Shown here: piece after piece, positions 19,830 through 30,924 of the stretch
Layout: every line of letters starts with the position of its first letter
How positions within the stretch are numbered: the first letter of the stretch is position 1
Assembly: GCF_018991925.1 (NCBI RefSeq)
Contig: NW_024725489.1
Coordinates: 5,771,614 to 5,835,613, forward strand
DNA: 64,000 nucleotides
From: Homarus americanus
Lineage: Eukaryota; Arthropoda; Malacostraca; Decapoda; Nephropidae
Reading direction: 5' to 3'
Notes under the pieces: generated by a model
The model's database searches: none
What the model was told of the DNA's origin: nothing
The model's input: only the letters and a program-made list of their open reading frames with translations
Position numbers and translations under genes: made by a program

Positions 19830-22070
19830 ATCCTCTTACACTTCGTGACATTGAATCTCAGCAGCCATTTCTTCGACCATTCTTAGAGCCCACAGAGGTC
19901 CTTCTGGAGCTCTTCACTGTCCGCTTGGCTCTTGATTTCCCGAAATAACTTGGCGTCATTGGCAAGCATTTGTATGGAGAAGTGTACAACTTCAGGCATG
20001 TCATTTATGAAACAAACAAACAACAGCGGGCCCAATCCACTGCCCTGTGGTACGCCGCTTGTGACAGGTACAGATGATAATTTCGTGCCATTAATCACCA
20101 CACACCGCTTGCGGTCGTGTAGAAAGTCTTCTATCCATGCTAGGACATTTCCCCGAATTCCGTACCCTTCCAGTTTGATTTTCAGCCTTTCGTGGGGTAC
20201 ACTGTCGAAAGCCTTGGCAAAATCTAGGTATATATTGTCGATATTACCACCCGGTTCCAGAATATGGGTCCAAATATCCAATACCTTGAGCAATTATGTT
20301 AATTTGGAGTGCCCCTGCATAAAACCGTGTTGGCAACCGTTTTTTGCCGGGGCGCTCCTGCTTAACACACAAGGTTGTTTCGTAGTAGATGTTCCAACGC
20401 CGCATCTCTGATAATACTCTCAAGTACTTTACATATTATGTCCGGTCGGGCTCACCGGTCTATGGTTGTTCGTGGAGTGACGATCGCCCTTCTTAAAGAT
20501 AGGACTCACATCAGCCATTTTCCAATCACTGGGGACCTTTTGTTCATCCAGGCATTTACAGAACAGGATCTTCAGGGGCTCAGCAAGTTCGTTGCACAAC
20601 TTTCTTAGCACTCTAGGATGCACCATGTCAGGGCCGGGACTCTTATAGACTTTTATCTTTGACAGTTTATTTCTTATACCCTCTTCTGTGAACACAATGT
20701 GGGTCAGTGCTGTGTCGAACCATCTGTCCTCAAACGCAGGAAGGTTAATCGCATCTTCTCTTGTGAACACCGAGGAAAAGAAGCTGTTCAATGACTCAGC
20801 TTTATCCTGGTCAGATTCTGCATAACTACCACCTTCAAGCCTCAGGTCTGATACTCCTACTCGCGTTTTTAATTTCGGCTTTGAATAGCGGTAAAACGCC
20901 TTTGGGTTTGTCTTGACCTCGCTTGCAACCAGCCTCTGGAACTCCTTTTCAGCCCTTCTACACTCTGCCTTTGCTTGGTTTCTGGTTCTTGCATTCATCC
21001 TCTTGTCCTGCTCATCGTTTGACCCAACCCACGTCTTAAATTTCTGGGATTTCTTCTTAACTTTGTCGACTGCCGCATGATTCATGTGTAGGGATCCCCT
21101 CGTATTCCTAGAGGCACTTGGTTTGGTCTTGGGTATATATTTATTGATCAAATGGGTCACTTTAACGGTTATGATATTCAGCGTAGTGTCTGCGTTCTTG
21201 TGCCTTAGTGAGTCAGGCCAGTGGGATACCTCTCATCTCTTTCCTCATCCCGTTGTAATTTTCCTTGTAATATATGCGCCTTGGCCTGGCTTTATCTTGA
21301 ACTAGGTAACTGTTAAATCTGAATGACAACACTACATAGTGACTGGTGCCATCTGGGGCAAGATGTTAATGTTTGGCCACCATACCCTCCTCGTTTGTTA
21401 TGATGAGGTCTAGTGGCTTGGGTGTTTGCTCCCCTCTGTTATGTGTCGGGTCTTTAACATTTTGGAACAGAAAATTATCTCCCAGAGTTTCTACAAAAAG
21501 AGTAGCAGGGTTATTCAAGTCATTTGGGGTGAACTCGTTTCTCCAGTCGATGCTGCCATAGTTAAAGTCCTCCATATTAAGGCTCTTAAGTTCCTTTGAT
21601 TTAGTGGGCCACAGTTTGGGAATCTGTAACTACACCCGACAATAAGTAAGTCCCCTCCCTTTAATTTAATTTTACACCACTTGGACTCTTCAAAAACATC
21701 CTCTCCCTGCACCCTCGCCTGGCTGGCTCTAAGGTCTTTCCTATCCTAGATAACCACACCCCACTTGCAGGCTTTTCGAGAAAGGTTCGTAAATGAATCA
21801 TATCCAGCAATACTGAACTCACATTCCTCTGGGTCGATTCTCCTGTTCTTGTACAACAGTTCTACAACTCCTACAATATCGGGTTTGTGTACCTTCAGTA
21901 GTGTTTCAAACTCTTCTCTCTTATCAAGGAACGTGTCAGAATTAGTCTACATGCCATTCGAGCCAGAATTTGCTCTCGTTACCGTCTCTGCTCTTAGTAC
22001 TAACTCCGCCCCCCCCCCTCCATTCTCAGAAGTTGCAGCATTTGCACAGTACACTATATTTGGAGGGTGT
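19830..22070 (-). mobile_element. CR1-like LINE, EN and RT, decayed
   Basis: On the minus strand, from 22070 downward, frames give an apurinic-type endonuclease (LLKVHKPDIVGVVE, then EDFNYGSIDW and LDLIITNEEG), a linker, and reverse transcriptase blocks KSPGPDMVHPRVLRKLC, FKKGDRHS, YLDFAKAFDSVPHERL and TSGVPQGSGLGPLLF. The catalytic FADD box reads LANDAKLF (near 19950-19970), so a catalytic aspartate is Asn. Pieces lie in different frames (breaks near 20293, 20430, 21160 and 21570). The RT thumb and 3' end are missing: the element stops at 19.82 kb where the 12-bp satellite starts. Confidence 0.9.
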
Positions 22071-22079
22071 GGTTAGAAA

Positions 22080-22330
22080 TGTCAGTGTTTACCCGGAGAA
22101 ACTGGATACACGTTATACAAATTCCCTGTATTAATGGGTATACAATTAATTGTTTCTGTTCAGTGTATGGATACAAAACTTCACTACAGTATTAATAGAG
22201 TTTGTTCTAGTATCGGCTCCAACATGGCGGTCATAGAGCCTTGGGTAAACACACTGTTTCTTAATGTAAACTAATGATATACCACAGGAGTAGTGTGTTA
22301 GAGCTATGACCACAAGGCACGAGCATTGAG
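22080..22330. other. Unassigned stretch
   Basis: No gene or repeat family recognised here. It may contain the 5' untranslated part of the minus-strand LINE. Confidence 0.3.
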
Positions 22331-23365
22331 ATATAAGTGTGGTGTAATGTGTAGGTGTTGTTAAGTGTGGTGTAATGTGTAGGTGTTGTTAAGTGTGGTG
22401 TAGTGTGTAGGTGTTGTTAAGTGTGGTGTAGTGTGTGGGTGTTGTTAAGTGTGGTGTAGTGTGTGGGTGTGTGTGTAGGTGTTGTTAAGTGTGGTGTAGT
22501 GTGTAGGTGTTGTTAAGTGTGGTGTAGTGTGTAGGTGTTGTTAAGTGTGGTGTAGTGTGTTAAGGTGGTGTAGGTGTTGTTAAGTCTGGTGTAGTGTGTA
22601 GGTGTTAAGGTGGTGTAGTGTGTAGGTGTTGTTGGTGTGGTGGTGTGGGTGTTGTTAAGTCTGGTGTAATGTGTAGGTGTGTTAAGGTGGTGTAGTGTGT
22701 GGGTGTTGTTAATGTGGTGTGTGGGTGTTATGTGGTGTAGTGTGGGTGTTGTTAAGGTGTGGTGTGTGTGGGTGTTAAAGGTGTAGTGGTGTTTGTGTTG
22801 TGTGGTGCTGTGGGTGTTGTTGTGTGGTGTAGTGTGGGTGTTGTGGTGGGTAGGGTTGTTAAGTTGGTGGTGTGTGTGTGTGGGTGTTAAGTGGTGTAGT
22901 GTGTGGTGTGTGTGGTGTAGTGTGTAGGTGTTGTTGGCGTGGTGTAGGTGTGTAGGTGTGGTGTAGGTGTTGTTAAGGTGTGTTGTGTGTGTGGGTGTTG
23001 TTGGTGTGGTGTAGTGTAGGTGTTGGTGGTGTAGTGTAGGTGTTGTTAAGTGTGGTGTAGGTGTTGTTATGTGGTGTGGGTGTTGTTAAGTGTGGTGTAG
23101 GTGTTGTTAAGTGTGGTGTAGGTGTTGTTAAGTGTGGTGTAGGTGTTGTTAAGTGTGGTGTAGGTGTTGTTAAGTGTGGTGTAGGTGTTGTTAAGTGTGG
23201 TGTAGGTGTTGTTAAGTGTGGTGTAGGTGTTGTTAAGTGTGGTGTAGGTGTTGTTAAGTGTGGTGTAGTGTGTGGGTGTTGTTAAGTGTGGTGTAGTGTG
23301 TAGGTGTTGTTAAGTGTGGTGTAGGTGTGTAGGTGTTGTTAAGTGTGGTGTAGGTGTTGGTGTAG
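22331..23365. repeat. 21/29-bp minisatellite (AAGTGTGGTGTAGGTGTTGTT)
   Basis: The first part has longer units with GTGTGTAGGTGTTGTT; a decayed middle follows; 23060-23270 holds about ten almost perfect 21-base copies. The 21-base copies read as a GVGVVKC repeat in one frame, but there is no gene context. Confidence 0.95.
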
Positions 23366-23885
23366 TACTGTACTCCACAAGCAGACGGAGTTCAGTCCAG
23401 TCCTCTTGTCATTCAGTCCATGTTCTTTTGAGTGACACCCGTCACCTGTTACTGATACTTTATTTTATTTCTGTGTTGTTCCTGTCACCACCAATGTGGT
23501 ATATCTATGTGAGTACCTATTCATGTCTTATGTGTCCATCAGTGTTTGCTTAGTAACATTTAAGTAATTCAGTGTTGTTTCAGTATAGTTAATTTCAGTG
23601 TTAGTTATTTTATATGTTTATGCAGTGTTAACGTAATCCAATGCTTTATTTTTATTCTTTTGATGTTTCCATGTTTTAGTATCATTTGTGTCTTAAAGGT
23701 TTCGATAGTGAATCAATTTGTTGTGACAGCCTACGAGGCTCTTTATTGTGTTAGTATTATATTTAATTAAATTCTTAAAGGTTTACTTTAATTATTTTTA
23801 TTCCCTTTTGATTTACTTCACTTTTCTTTTTGTTTGGTTACGCCTAGAACCTGGATATTAAAGTAAATGAAGAGACTGCATAACA
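23366..23885 (+). mobile_element. Putative 5' LTR of the Gmr1-like element
   Basis: AT-rich sequence ending TAACA at 23885, directly before a primer-binding-site-like TTTTGGCGACCTTGCCAGG. Candidate initiator words occur, but the left edge cannot be fixed because the 3' LTR is absent. The call rests on position next to the primer-binding site. Confidence 0.45.
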
Positions 23886-23905
23886 GTTTTGGCGACCTTG
23901 CCAGG
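23886..23905 (+). other. Primer-binding-site-like sequence
   Basis: TTTTGGCGACCTTGCCAGGA lies immediately after the LTR-like TAACA end. A TGGCGACC...CAGGA core is a frequent primer-binding site in gypsy elements. The matching tRNA was not determined. Confidence 0.5.
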
Positions 23906-24322
23906 ATTCACTAACGACCTTTTGACACGTGATATTTTTTCTAAGCATGCTGATGGATTTGTTTTGAGGCATGGTAGGACTAACAATGATGTTAAGCCCC
24001 CCACAGGTTAAAAGGACTTTTAATCCCTTTCTCCACAAAGCGATACAAGGGGATACTAACAATGGTAATTTTGTGCATAATAATTTTGTGCATGACAGTA
24101 GGAGCTGGACTCGTTCGCCACCTAATGGGGCGTCCAAATTTTCTAATTTACTTGTTGTTTCTGTGGAAAGCCGGGTCATAAGACGGATTTTTGTTGGACA
24201 AGGCTGCAGCCAAATAAGGTGAAGCACGAGAGAGTGCAGTTTCAGTTCTCGCTTCACGAGACTTTGATCTTTTCCAGGAGAGTTTTGCGAAGGACCCAGA
24301 CGTTGGTACCTTTCGTCCCTTT
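23906..24322 (+). pseudogene. gag remnant with zinc knuckle
   Basis: At 24150-24195 one frame reads C-C-F-C-G-K-P-G-H-K-T-D-F-C, a CX2CX4HX4C nucleocapsid zinc knuckle. The remaining gag sequence is short and split between frames, and most of the capsid region is missing. It lies between the primer-binding site and the protease region, the expected place for gag. Confidence 0.6.
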
Positions 24323-24940
24323 TTGTCACAAGGCACGGTAGAAGTTGATGGTGTCGAAACACCAGTCACTATTTTGAGAGACCCGGGTTGTCTCCAAACT
24401 CTCATCAAAGAGGGTGTTGTTGCGGCGAGGAAGACTGACAAATACGATGTTTTGGGATCCCTTTGGGGTCATGGTGTAGCTCCTTTGGTTTTAGTACGTG
24501 TCAAGTCTTCTTGTTTTTCAGGGATAGCTAACGTAGCCTGCGTGCACGAGCTGCCTGTTGCTGGAGTGGACCTCATACTCGGTAACGATTTGGCGGGAGG
24601 TCAAATGGGGAACGTAACCCCACCTGTGCTGCGGGAAAGACCAGAGTCTGCCGCAGAGCTGCAACAACTTGAAGATGATATTCCCGGTGTTTTCCCTTTG
24701 TGTGCTGTGACTCGTTCTATGTCAATGACTAATGATCATAATGTAACTCCTGATGTAGATGATTCACTTTCCTTAGAAGGACTTTTTGCTTACCCAATTG
24801 CTTCCCAAGACATTTCTTCCGCAGTTAATGCTGTGACCGGGAAAGTTGCTTTAATAGCTGCGCAAGAGCAGGGCGATTCATTACGGCTCTTGTTTGACCA
24901 GGTGTCCGATTCTGCCAATGATTCAGGCCCTACCACGAGA
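24323..24940 (+). pseudogene. Gmr1-like element: protease region
   Basis: The frame gives PVTILRDPGCLQTLI, in the place where retropepsins have a D-T/S-G triad (here DPG, probably inactive), then a flap-like region and LILGNDLAGG, the conserved end of gypsy proteases. It continues with FPLCAVTRSMS, a linker typical of this family between protease and integrase. Only about 220 bases then separate it from the integrase, so no reverse transcriptase fits between them. Confidence 0.75.
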
Positions 24941-25795
24941 TATTTCAGTCAAGACGGTGTTTTGTACCGCCGCTGGCTCCCACCGACTATGTCAGAGGAA
25001 GACGCGGACTGGGCGTGTCACTCAAATAGTTCTCCCACACACTTACAGACAACATGTTCTAGCTCTGGCCCATGACGGTCGCTTTTCTGGACGTCAAGGT
25101 GTCCGAAAGACGTTCAACAGGCTGGCCAGGAAGTTCTATTGGCCAGGTATGAGGAGAGATGTCACTAAATATTGTAAGTACTGTCATTTTTGTCAAAAGG
25201 TAGGCAAAGCCAACCAGGCTATTCCACCTTTTCCACTTGTAAGAGTACCTCGCGTACCTGAGCCCTTTACAACAGTACAGTGTGACATTGTAGGCCCTCT
25301 ACCTAAACTTCTAGTGGGTTTGAATATTTATTTACATTCATTGATACCTCCACTAGGTACTTGCATGCTGTACCTCTTAGGAAAGTTACTGCTAAGACCC
25401 TAATATCATCCATTTTGTTTCTCATACTTCTACTGTTCGCTCATCAAGTAAGAGGTCCTTTGCACATAATTAGAGATAGATTGTTAGGTAGTAGTGAAGA
25501 GAGCATTAGTGTGTTAAGTTTAGTAGGGGATGTTAGAGAGAAGCTTCTAAGTTGTTGGAGCCTTGCCGCAGACCACGTACAGCAGTCGCAGTCCAAGACC
25601 AAGACATGGTACGACAAGCGTGCCAGACACAGAGAGTTCCAGATAGGAGATCAAGTACTCATTCTCTTGCCGAGACATGGACACTCACGACACAGTACAG
25701 CCGCTCCATGCGAAGTTCAGTGGGCCATATAGAGTGGTGAAGAAGGTAAGCCCCACAAATTATATTATCTCTACCCCTGACAGGCGCTTGTGTCA
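24941..25795 (+). pseudogene. Gmr1-like element: integrase, internally deleted
   Basis: YFSQDGVLYRRWLPP leads into an H2C2 zinc domain (HVLALAHDGRFSG; CKYCHFC), then FTTVQCDIVGPLPK with the first catalytic Asp. Frames shift near 25020 and 25310. Near 25430 the sequence jumps from TAKTLISSILF to AHQVRGPLHIIRDRL: the part that should hold the second Asp and the Glu is deleted. The C-terminal domain follows (KTWYDKRARHREFQIGDQVL; KFSGPYRVVKKVS). Confidence 0.8.
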
Positions 25796-26950
25796 CGTCA
25801 ACACCATCAAGCTGTACCACACACGCCCAGCATCCCCATCTGTTGCTGATGATCCAGTTCCCGTGTGTGCCGTTGACACTTTCTTGGTAGACGGTGAGAA
25901 AGAAGAGGAAAAAGAAGGGGCAAGTCCACTCGCCCTGTCATCAGTCAGGGTTTGGCAGTCCAACTCCGTGGAGTTGCAGGAGAAGCTACAGTATCTACCG
26001 GGACACCAGAGAGCTGACGTGCTGGCCGCCATCCAACAACATCCTCTTGTCTTCCAAGACAGGCCTGGCTGTACCACTGCCGTGGTGCATGATATCGACG
26101 TTGGTTCTGCTAAGCCTATCAAGCAGGCTCACCAGTCACTCTAGTACCAAAGAAGGACGGCACTCTTCGATTCTGCATCGACCTCCGCAAGGTCAACGCC
26201 GTCACCAGCAAGGACAGCTTCCCTCTACCAAGAGTCGACGACTGCATCGAAGCAATCGGGAACGCCAAGTTCCTCTCTAAGATTGATTGCCTTCAAGGGT
26301 TTTGGCAAGTACCATTGACCCGTCGTGCTAAAGACATATCCAGTTTTGTGACATTAGGTAAGACCTATAAATTTAATGTCATGCCTTTCGGGCTTTGCAA
26401 TGCCCCTGCTACCTTTCAAAGGCTGATGTTACAAGTCACGGCCCATTTGCCTGGTTGTGTAGAATATTTAGATGATGATGTAATTATTTCTGACACTTGG
26501 TCAGACCATTTATGTCAGCTAGACGCTCTCTTCACTGAGTTAGAAAAAGTAGGACTTGTTATACACTTAGCTAAGTCAGAATTTGTTTGTGCTCAACTTT
26601 TGTATCTGAGACATGTAAATTGGGTGGGAAAACTTGCTCCTCCCACAGCAAGGTGTGACACTATTTCTCAGATGCCTGTTCCATGTAACAAACGACAAGT
26701 CCGCAGATTTTTGGGTTGTGTGAGTTATTACCGGAGATATATTTGTAATTTTGCCGAGTTGGCACTATCCCTTACTGATTTGTTGAAGAAGGGTAATATT
26801 TTTTGTTGGACTTCAAGTTGTCAGGATTCTTTTCACAACTTGAAAAATGTATTATGCTCATATCCTATTTTGAGAGCCCCTAATTTTTCTTAGCCTTTCA
26901 AGCTAGCCTGTGATGCTAGTGCTCTGTTATCTAGACCCACAGAATGAACA
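25796..26950 (+). pseudogene. Gmr1-like element: reverse transcriptase and start of RNase H
   Basis: After CHVNTIKLYHTRP and an acidic linker, HDIDVGSAKPIKQ marks the entry to RT; about 30 residues are then missing before VPKKDGTLRFCIDLRKVN. RT blocks follow: FLSKIDCLQGFWQVPL, NVMPFGLCNAPATFQRL, and the catalytic VEYLDDDVI. Then come the RRFLGCVSYYRRYICNF stretch and PFKLACDASA, the first strand of RNase H. Frames break near 26140 and at a stop near 26893. The copy is cut at a (TA)n run at 26998, so the rest of RNase H and the 3' LTR are gone. RT lies downstream of integrase, the order known in Gmr1-like Ty3/gypsy elements. Confidence 0.85.
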
Positions 26951-26996
26951 CTTATCAAGATTTATCTTATCCACGTTTTCATTGTGGATCTACATG

Positions 26997-26997
<1 letters not shown>

Positions 26998-27080
<83 letters not shown>

Positions 27081-27105
27081 CTACGTGTGTGTGTGTGTGT
27101 GTTGT
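26998..27105. repeat. (TA)n then short (GT)n
   Basis: TA run to 27076, then about 18 bases of GT. Confidence 0.95.
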
Positions 27106-27189
27106 GTCCATTATGTGTGTAAGTGTGTGGACAACGGCAATTGGTGGTCACGATTACTCCGGTTGTTGTAATATAATAATTATTTCGGT

Positions 27190-27600
27190 GGAGGGAGGGA
27201 AGGGGAGATGGAGGGAAAGTGGGAGGTGGACGGAAAGAGGGAGGGAAGGGAGGTAGAGGGAAAGAGGAAGGGGAGGTGGAGGGAAGAGGGAGGGGGGGAG
27301 GGAAGAGAGGTGGAGGGGAAATACCGCTCGGGAAATTCCTCCTCACTTGATTATGGGTAAAAAATGCCCGATCACTTTCAACACCCCCTTACCCCTTTCC
27401 CTCCTCTTCCTCTCTCTCTCCTTCCCCCCTTTCCCTTTCCTTCCTCCTCCCCCACACCCATCCCCTTTTCCTTCTCCCTCTCCCCTCCCCTTTTCCCTCT
27501 CCTCCCAGGGCTCTCCTCTCCTCCCAGGGCCTCTCTCCTCCTCTCCTCCCTCACCCCCTTCTCCTCCCCCTCCCCACCCCCACTATCACCCCCCAAACAA
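27190..27600. repeat. Purine-rich then pyrimidine-rich low-complexity blocks
   Basis: 27190-27320 is GGA/GGGA-rich with units like GGGAGGTGGAGGGAAAGAGG. 27385-27595 is C/T-rich (CCCTCTCC and CCTTCC). The two face each other as purine and pyrimidine strands about 60 bases apart and could form an imperfect hairpin. No gene. Confidence 0.85.
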
Positions 27601-27678
27601 AAATAATAAAGCAATCAAGAACTTAATAATATGTTGTTCATATTGAAGACTTGTATTTAGAGTGGTGTACGTACAGTG

Positions 27679-27681
<3 letters not shown>

Positions 27682-27748
<67 letters not shown>

Positions 27749-27749
27749 T
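27682..27749. repeat. (GT)n and (AAT)n
   Basis: A GT run at 27682-27712 is followed by AAT triplets to 27749. In minus orientation the AAT run is the (ATT)n tail of the next element X copy. Confidence 0.95.
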
Positions 27750-28455
27750 AACGGTTTATTGAAAAAGTTCTGCAGCCCGAAGGCTGAAAATATACATTGG
27801 GCATAAATGACTTATTACATACATTGGTGGTTTAACAAAAGCCTTCTTTAGAGAAAGGTAAAGGAACATCCAGTGAACATACAGATTATTGTAGGTGTTG
27901 AACAGCAAAAACGTAGTGTAGTAACTCCCTCCCAGATGGTGTTAGGAGGGACCTCACGTGGTGTAGTAGTTCCCTCACAGATGGTGTTATGAGGGGCCTC
28001 ACGTGGTGTAGTAATTCCCTCACAGATGGTGTTATGAGGGGCCTCACGTGGTGTAGTAATTCCCTCACAGATGGTGTTATGAGGGGCCTCACGTGGTGTA
28101 GTAATTCCCTCACAGATGGTGTTATGAGGGGCCTCACGTGGTGTAGTAATTCCCTCACAGATGGTGTTATGAGGGGCCTCACGTGGTGTAGTAACTCCTT
28201 CACATATGGTGTTATGAGGGGCCTCACGTGGTGTAGTAATTCCCTCACAGATGGTGTTATATGAGTGAGGTGTGGTTCCAGGCCTTCCTATCGTAGACGG
28301 ATTAACACATCGCTGGTAGTTGGGTCTCACGGGCCGTTATCACTGGGTACCTGGGACCTCACTGTGTGAAAGGTCAACTTGGGTACCACTGTTACTGTTG
28401 AGTTGTTCTCACTGACTTAAGCACTGTTCACCACTGTTCACCTCTGTTTAACACG
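27750..28455 (-). mobile_element. Element X, copy with 45-bp internal array
   Basis: In minus orientation: a 5' part (about 28455-28265), an internal 45-bp minisatellite, and a 3' part with TATATTTTCAGCCTTCGGGC and AATAAACCGTTAATT followed by (ATT)n. This matches copies at 31.1-33.7, 41.0 and 46.9-47.9 kb. The AATAAA-plus-tail end suggests a non-autonomous retroelement. No protein domain was seen. Confidence 0.75.
27945..28262. repeat. 45-bp minisatellite within element X
   Basis: Seven copies of a 45-base unit containing CCTCACGTGGTGTAGTAATT and CCCTCACAGATGGTGTTATG. Because 45 is divisible by three and the unit has no stop in some frames, long repetitive frames appear on both strands. The minus frame lacks an ATG and has upstream stops. 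Confidence 0.95.
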
Positions 28456-28466
28456 TGTGTATGTGG

Positions 28467-28503
<37 letters not shown>

Positions 28504-28559
28504 TGGGTGTGGATGTGTGTGTGTGTGTGTGGGTGTGTGTGTGTGTGTGGTGTGGATGT

Positions 28560-28608
<49 letters not shown>
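28456..28608. repeat. (GT)n compound microsatellite
   Basis: GT runs separated by GTGGAT and GTGGGT variants, at the 5' boundary of the element X copy. Confidence 0.95.
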
Positions 28609-28611
<3 letters not shown>

Positions 28612-28689
28612 TCAAACTGTGGGCCATGACGGGGATGTGTTGAGGTGGTGGTGTTCTTAAGGGTGATATTCTCAGAGTGATTTTTAAAT

Positions 28690-28870
28690 ACCTTAAAGTG
28701 GGGGAAGGGGGAGATGCAGGGGGACGGGGAGGTGCAGGAGGGGAGACAGAAGGAGGTGTAAAGAGATAGACAGGGGGGAAGGCATAGAATTGGAAAGAGA
28801 GAGGGAGGGGGAGGAGAGAGACAAGGTGGCGGCGATGGAAAGGGTGAGAAGGTAGATAGGAGCGGGAAGG
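28690..28870. repeat. Purine-rich low-complexity region
   Basis: GGGAGA, GGGGAAGG and similar blocks. No gene. Confidence 0.8.
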
Positions 28871-29130
28871 TGGAATTGAATTGAATTGGAACAGTTTATT
28901 TAGCCAGAAAAACACAGATGCAGAGTGGATAATAATAACAATATTAACATGGCTGAACCAGTTGAGAACCTGAGTTCTCCTATAGGTAAGCACCTGATAT
29001 ACTGTACATTTATCTCAAGGTAGTATTATGTAACATTTAGTAACATCTGGAATGGTACAGTAGCATGATGGTAATAAGAAAATCTCATCATGTTACCACG
29101 GTTATCACTTCAATATTTATTTATTTATTT
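28871..29130 (-). other. Probable 3' untranslated end of the adjacent LINE
   Basis: In minus orientation this follows the LINE coding end. An AATAAACTG-like signal and a TTCAATTCAATTC run near 28875-28900 would suit the element's 3' end. It is not proven to belong to the LINE; a TTTA run lies near 29115-29165. Confidence 0.4.
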
Positions 29131-30240
29131 ATTGAATTTATTTTATTTATTTTATTTTTTTTATAAGTATATACATAAATTACAGTGGACTTGAAAAACA
29201 TAAATATAATGGGGGAGCAGTACAACCTGGGTTGTACAGTATTAAGGTTGAACAAGAGGACAGAGCTGTCAGGATTAAGTCTAGTTGGCAAATATATTTA
29301 TTGTAATGGTAATTTCTTATCTATTTACATGATAATTTCCGATAAAACGGTTTTGATGGTGCAATAAAAACAGGTACTGTAAATATAGTAGGTGTTACAA
29401 GAAATATTAATCCTTAGACAATAGATATTTTTTATGAGATGATTAAAAGGAAGGGAGCGTAGTCTTTGCTCGGATGGGTGGGGGTAAGTTGTTCCACACC
29501 TTCACACCGTGACATTTTATGGAGGCCTGGGACTGAGAGGAGCGCATGAAGTGGTCTTAGTAGCTCTGGGTGCCTTAAGTTGTATCTCTGATTATTCCGG
29601 AAGTGGAAATAATTATTGTCAGGCAAGTGATTGATAGATTTGTAAACAAAGAGGGCACAGCAATAGGTGTTAATATCCTCGAATGTTAGCATTTTCTATT
29701 TCGCAAATTTTTCGTTTGTGTGATCTGTTTTTTTTCAAGTAGGTCATTGTCCATACAACTCTCTTTTGTGCAGTAACCAGGGATTGTGTTTTTGAAGAGC
29801 CAGAGGCCCCCCATAGTGTGTGACAGTGTATCAGGTGATGGTAAACAAGGTCATAATATATTTCTTTCATTGCTGTGAGAGTGAGTGACTGGCGAGTGTG
29901 ATACATGATACGGCACTGTTTATTGACTTTACTGTGAATGGCTTGTATGTGGTTTCTCCAGTTAAGTTTCTCATCAACAATAACTCCGAGGAATTTAGTA
30001 TTTTGTTTGCGTTTGAGGACTGTATTACCAAGGTACAGGGGGTCCAAGTCTAGGGGTAAGTTTTTTCTTCTGTGAAAGATCGTGTAGTGGGTTTTCTCAA
30101 GGTTTAAGGTCAGTTTATTACGTATTACCCACGTCCCGACTTTAGTCAATTCAGTGTTCATAGTTCTCATCAAGGAATGGAGGTTTGAGTTGCTAGCATA
30201 GAGATTACTATCGTCTGCAAATAAGTTGTATTTTATGGAG
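29131..30240 (-). mobile_element. Jockey/CR1-type LINE, RT C-terminal half
   Basis: From 30240 downward the minus strand gives IKYNLFADDSNLYAS with the catalytic FADD box, then TWVIRNKLTLNLEKTHYTIF, KFLGVIVDEKLNWRNHI and HHLIHCHTLWG, and after a frame break near 29680, FVYKSINHLPDNNYF, YNLRHPELLRPLHA and a C-terminal VPGL...GVEQL segment. This is the palm-to-thumb end of a non-LTR reverse transcriptase. The endonuclease and the N-terminal RT blocks are absent: the element stops a few codons before FADD, where a purine-rich satellite begins. Confidence 0.85.
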
Positions 30241-30600
30241 GAGGTAGGGAGAAGTGGGGAAGGGGGAGGAGGTGGGGAGAAGGGAAGGGGTGGAGGTGGG
30301 GAGAAGCGGGGAAGGAGGAGGTGGGGAAGGGTGGAGGGGTGGGGAGCAGGGGAAGGGTGGAGGGGTGGGGAAGGGTGGAGGGGATTGGGAGGAGCGGGTA
30401 GGGAGAAGCGGGAAGGGGAGGAGCAATGAAGGGTGGGGAGGCGGGGAAGGGGGGAAGGAATGGAGGAGGGGAGAAGGGAAAGGGGGAGGAGGTGGGGAGA
30501 AGGGGAAGGGGTAGGAGGTGGGGGGAAGAGATGCGGGGAAGGGGTAGGAGGTGGGGGGAAGGGTGGAGAAGCGGGGAAGGGGGAGGAGTGGGGAAATCAG
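30240..30600. repeat. Purine-rich minisatellite
   Basis: Loose 20-30 base units of GGAGGTGGGGAGAAGCGGGGAAGG type, abutting the 5' truncation of the LINE at 30240. Confidence 0.9.
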
Positions 30601-30757
30601 GTAGGAATGTATTTTCTTTTTTGCCTTATGTCCTTATGACTCTCAGCCTCCTGGCCAAGGGAGGGTTCCAGTAAATCTTTCAATTAAATTTTTTTATTGA
30701 TTATTATTTTTCCTCCTTCATATTTCTGAGAACAGTGTACGTGTATAAGTTAGAACA

Positions 30758-30777
30758 TACATACATATATACATACA

Positions 30778-30811
<34 letters not shown>

Positions 30812-30820
30812 CATACATAC
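30758..30820. repeat. (ATAC)n microsatellite
   Basis: ATAC tetranucleotides with two ATAT interruptions. Confidence 0.95.
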
Positions 30821-30924
30821 AGACAGGTAAAATAAATAGTTACCGGAAATAGTGAGTGACTTAAGGCTATTTTTAAAGGTGACAATGTTGGTCTGTTCTT
30901 CCACCTATAGCCCAACCTAACACT

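Noticed and set aside
12570..19851. Frames up to 316 codons in the 12-bp array, on both strands
   Set aside because: They are products of a 12-base repeat, a multiple of three, and carry no other signal.
23061..23285. 74-codon GVGVVKC repeat peptide
   Set aside because: It arises from a 21-bp minisatellite with no promoter, signal peptide or conservation evidence.
24323..26950. Two different LTR elements joined (protease-integrase from one, RT from another)
   Set aside because: The linker from integrase C-terminus through the pre-RT segment is continuous and fits the Gmr1-like family order; this remains an alternative, noted in the finding.
27945..28262. CRISPR-like array (regular repeats)
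   Set aside because: Units are head-to-tail without unique spacers and lie in an animal genome; it is a minisatellite. The same applies to 38456-38975 and 47085-47512.
27848..28330. Repeat protein TICEGITTPREAPHN encoded by element X (also at 47095-47583)
   Set aside because: The unit is 45 bp so frames stay open, but there is no ATG, stops lie directly upstream, the opposite strand is equally open, and the 80-bp variant copies do not keep the frame.
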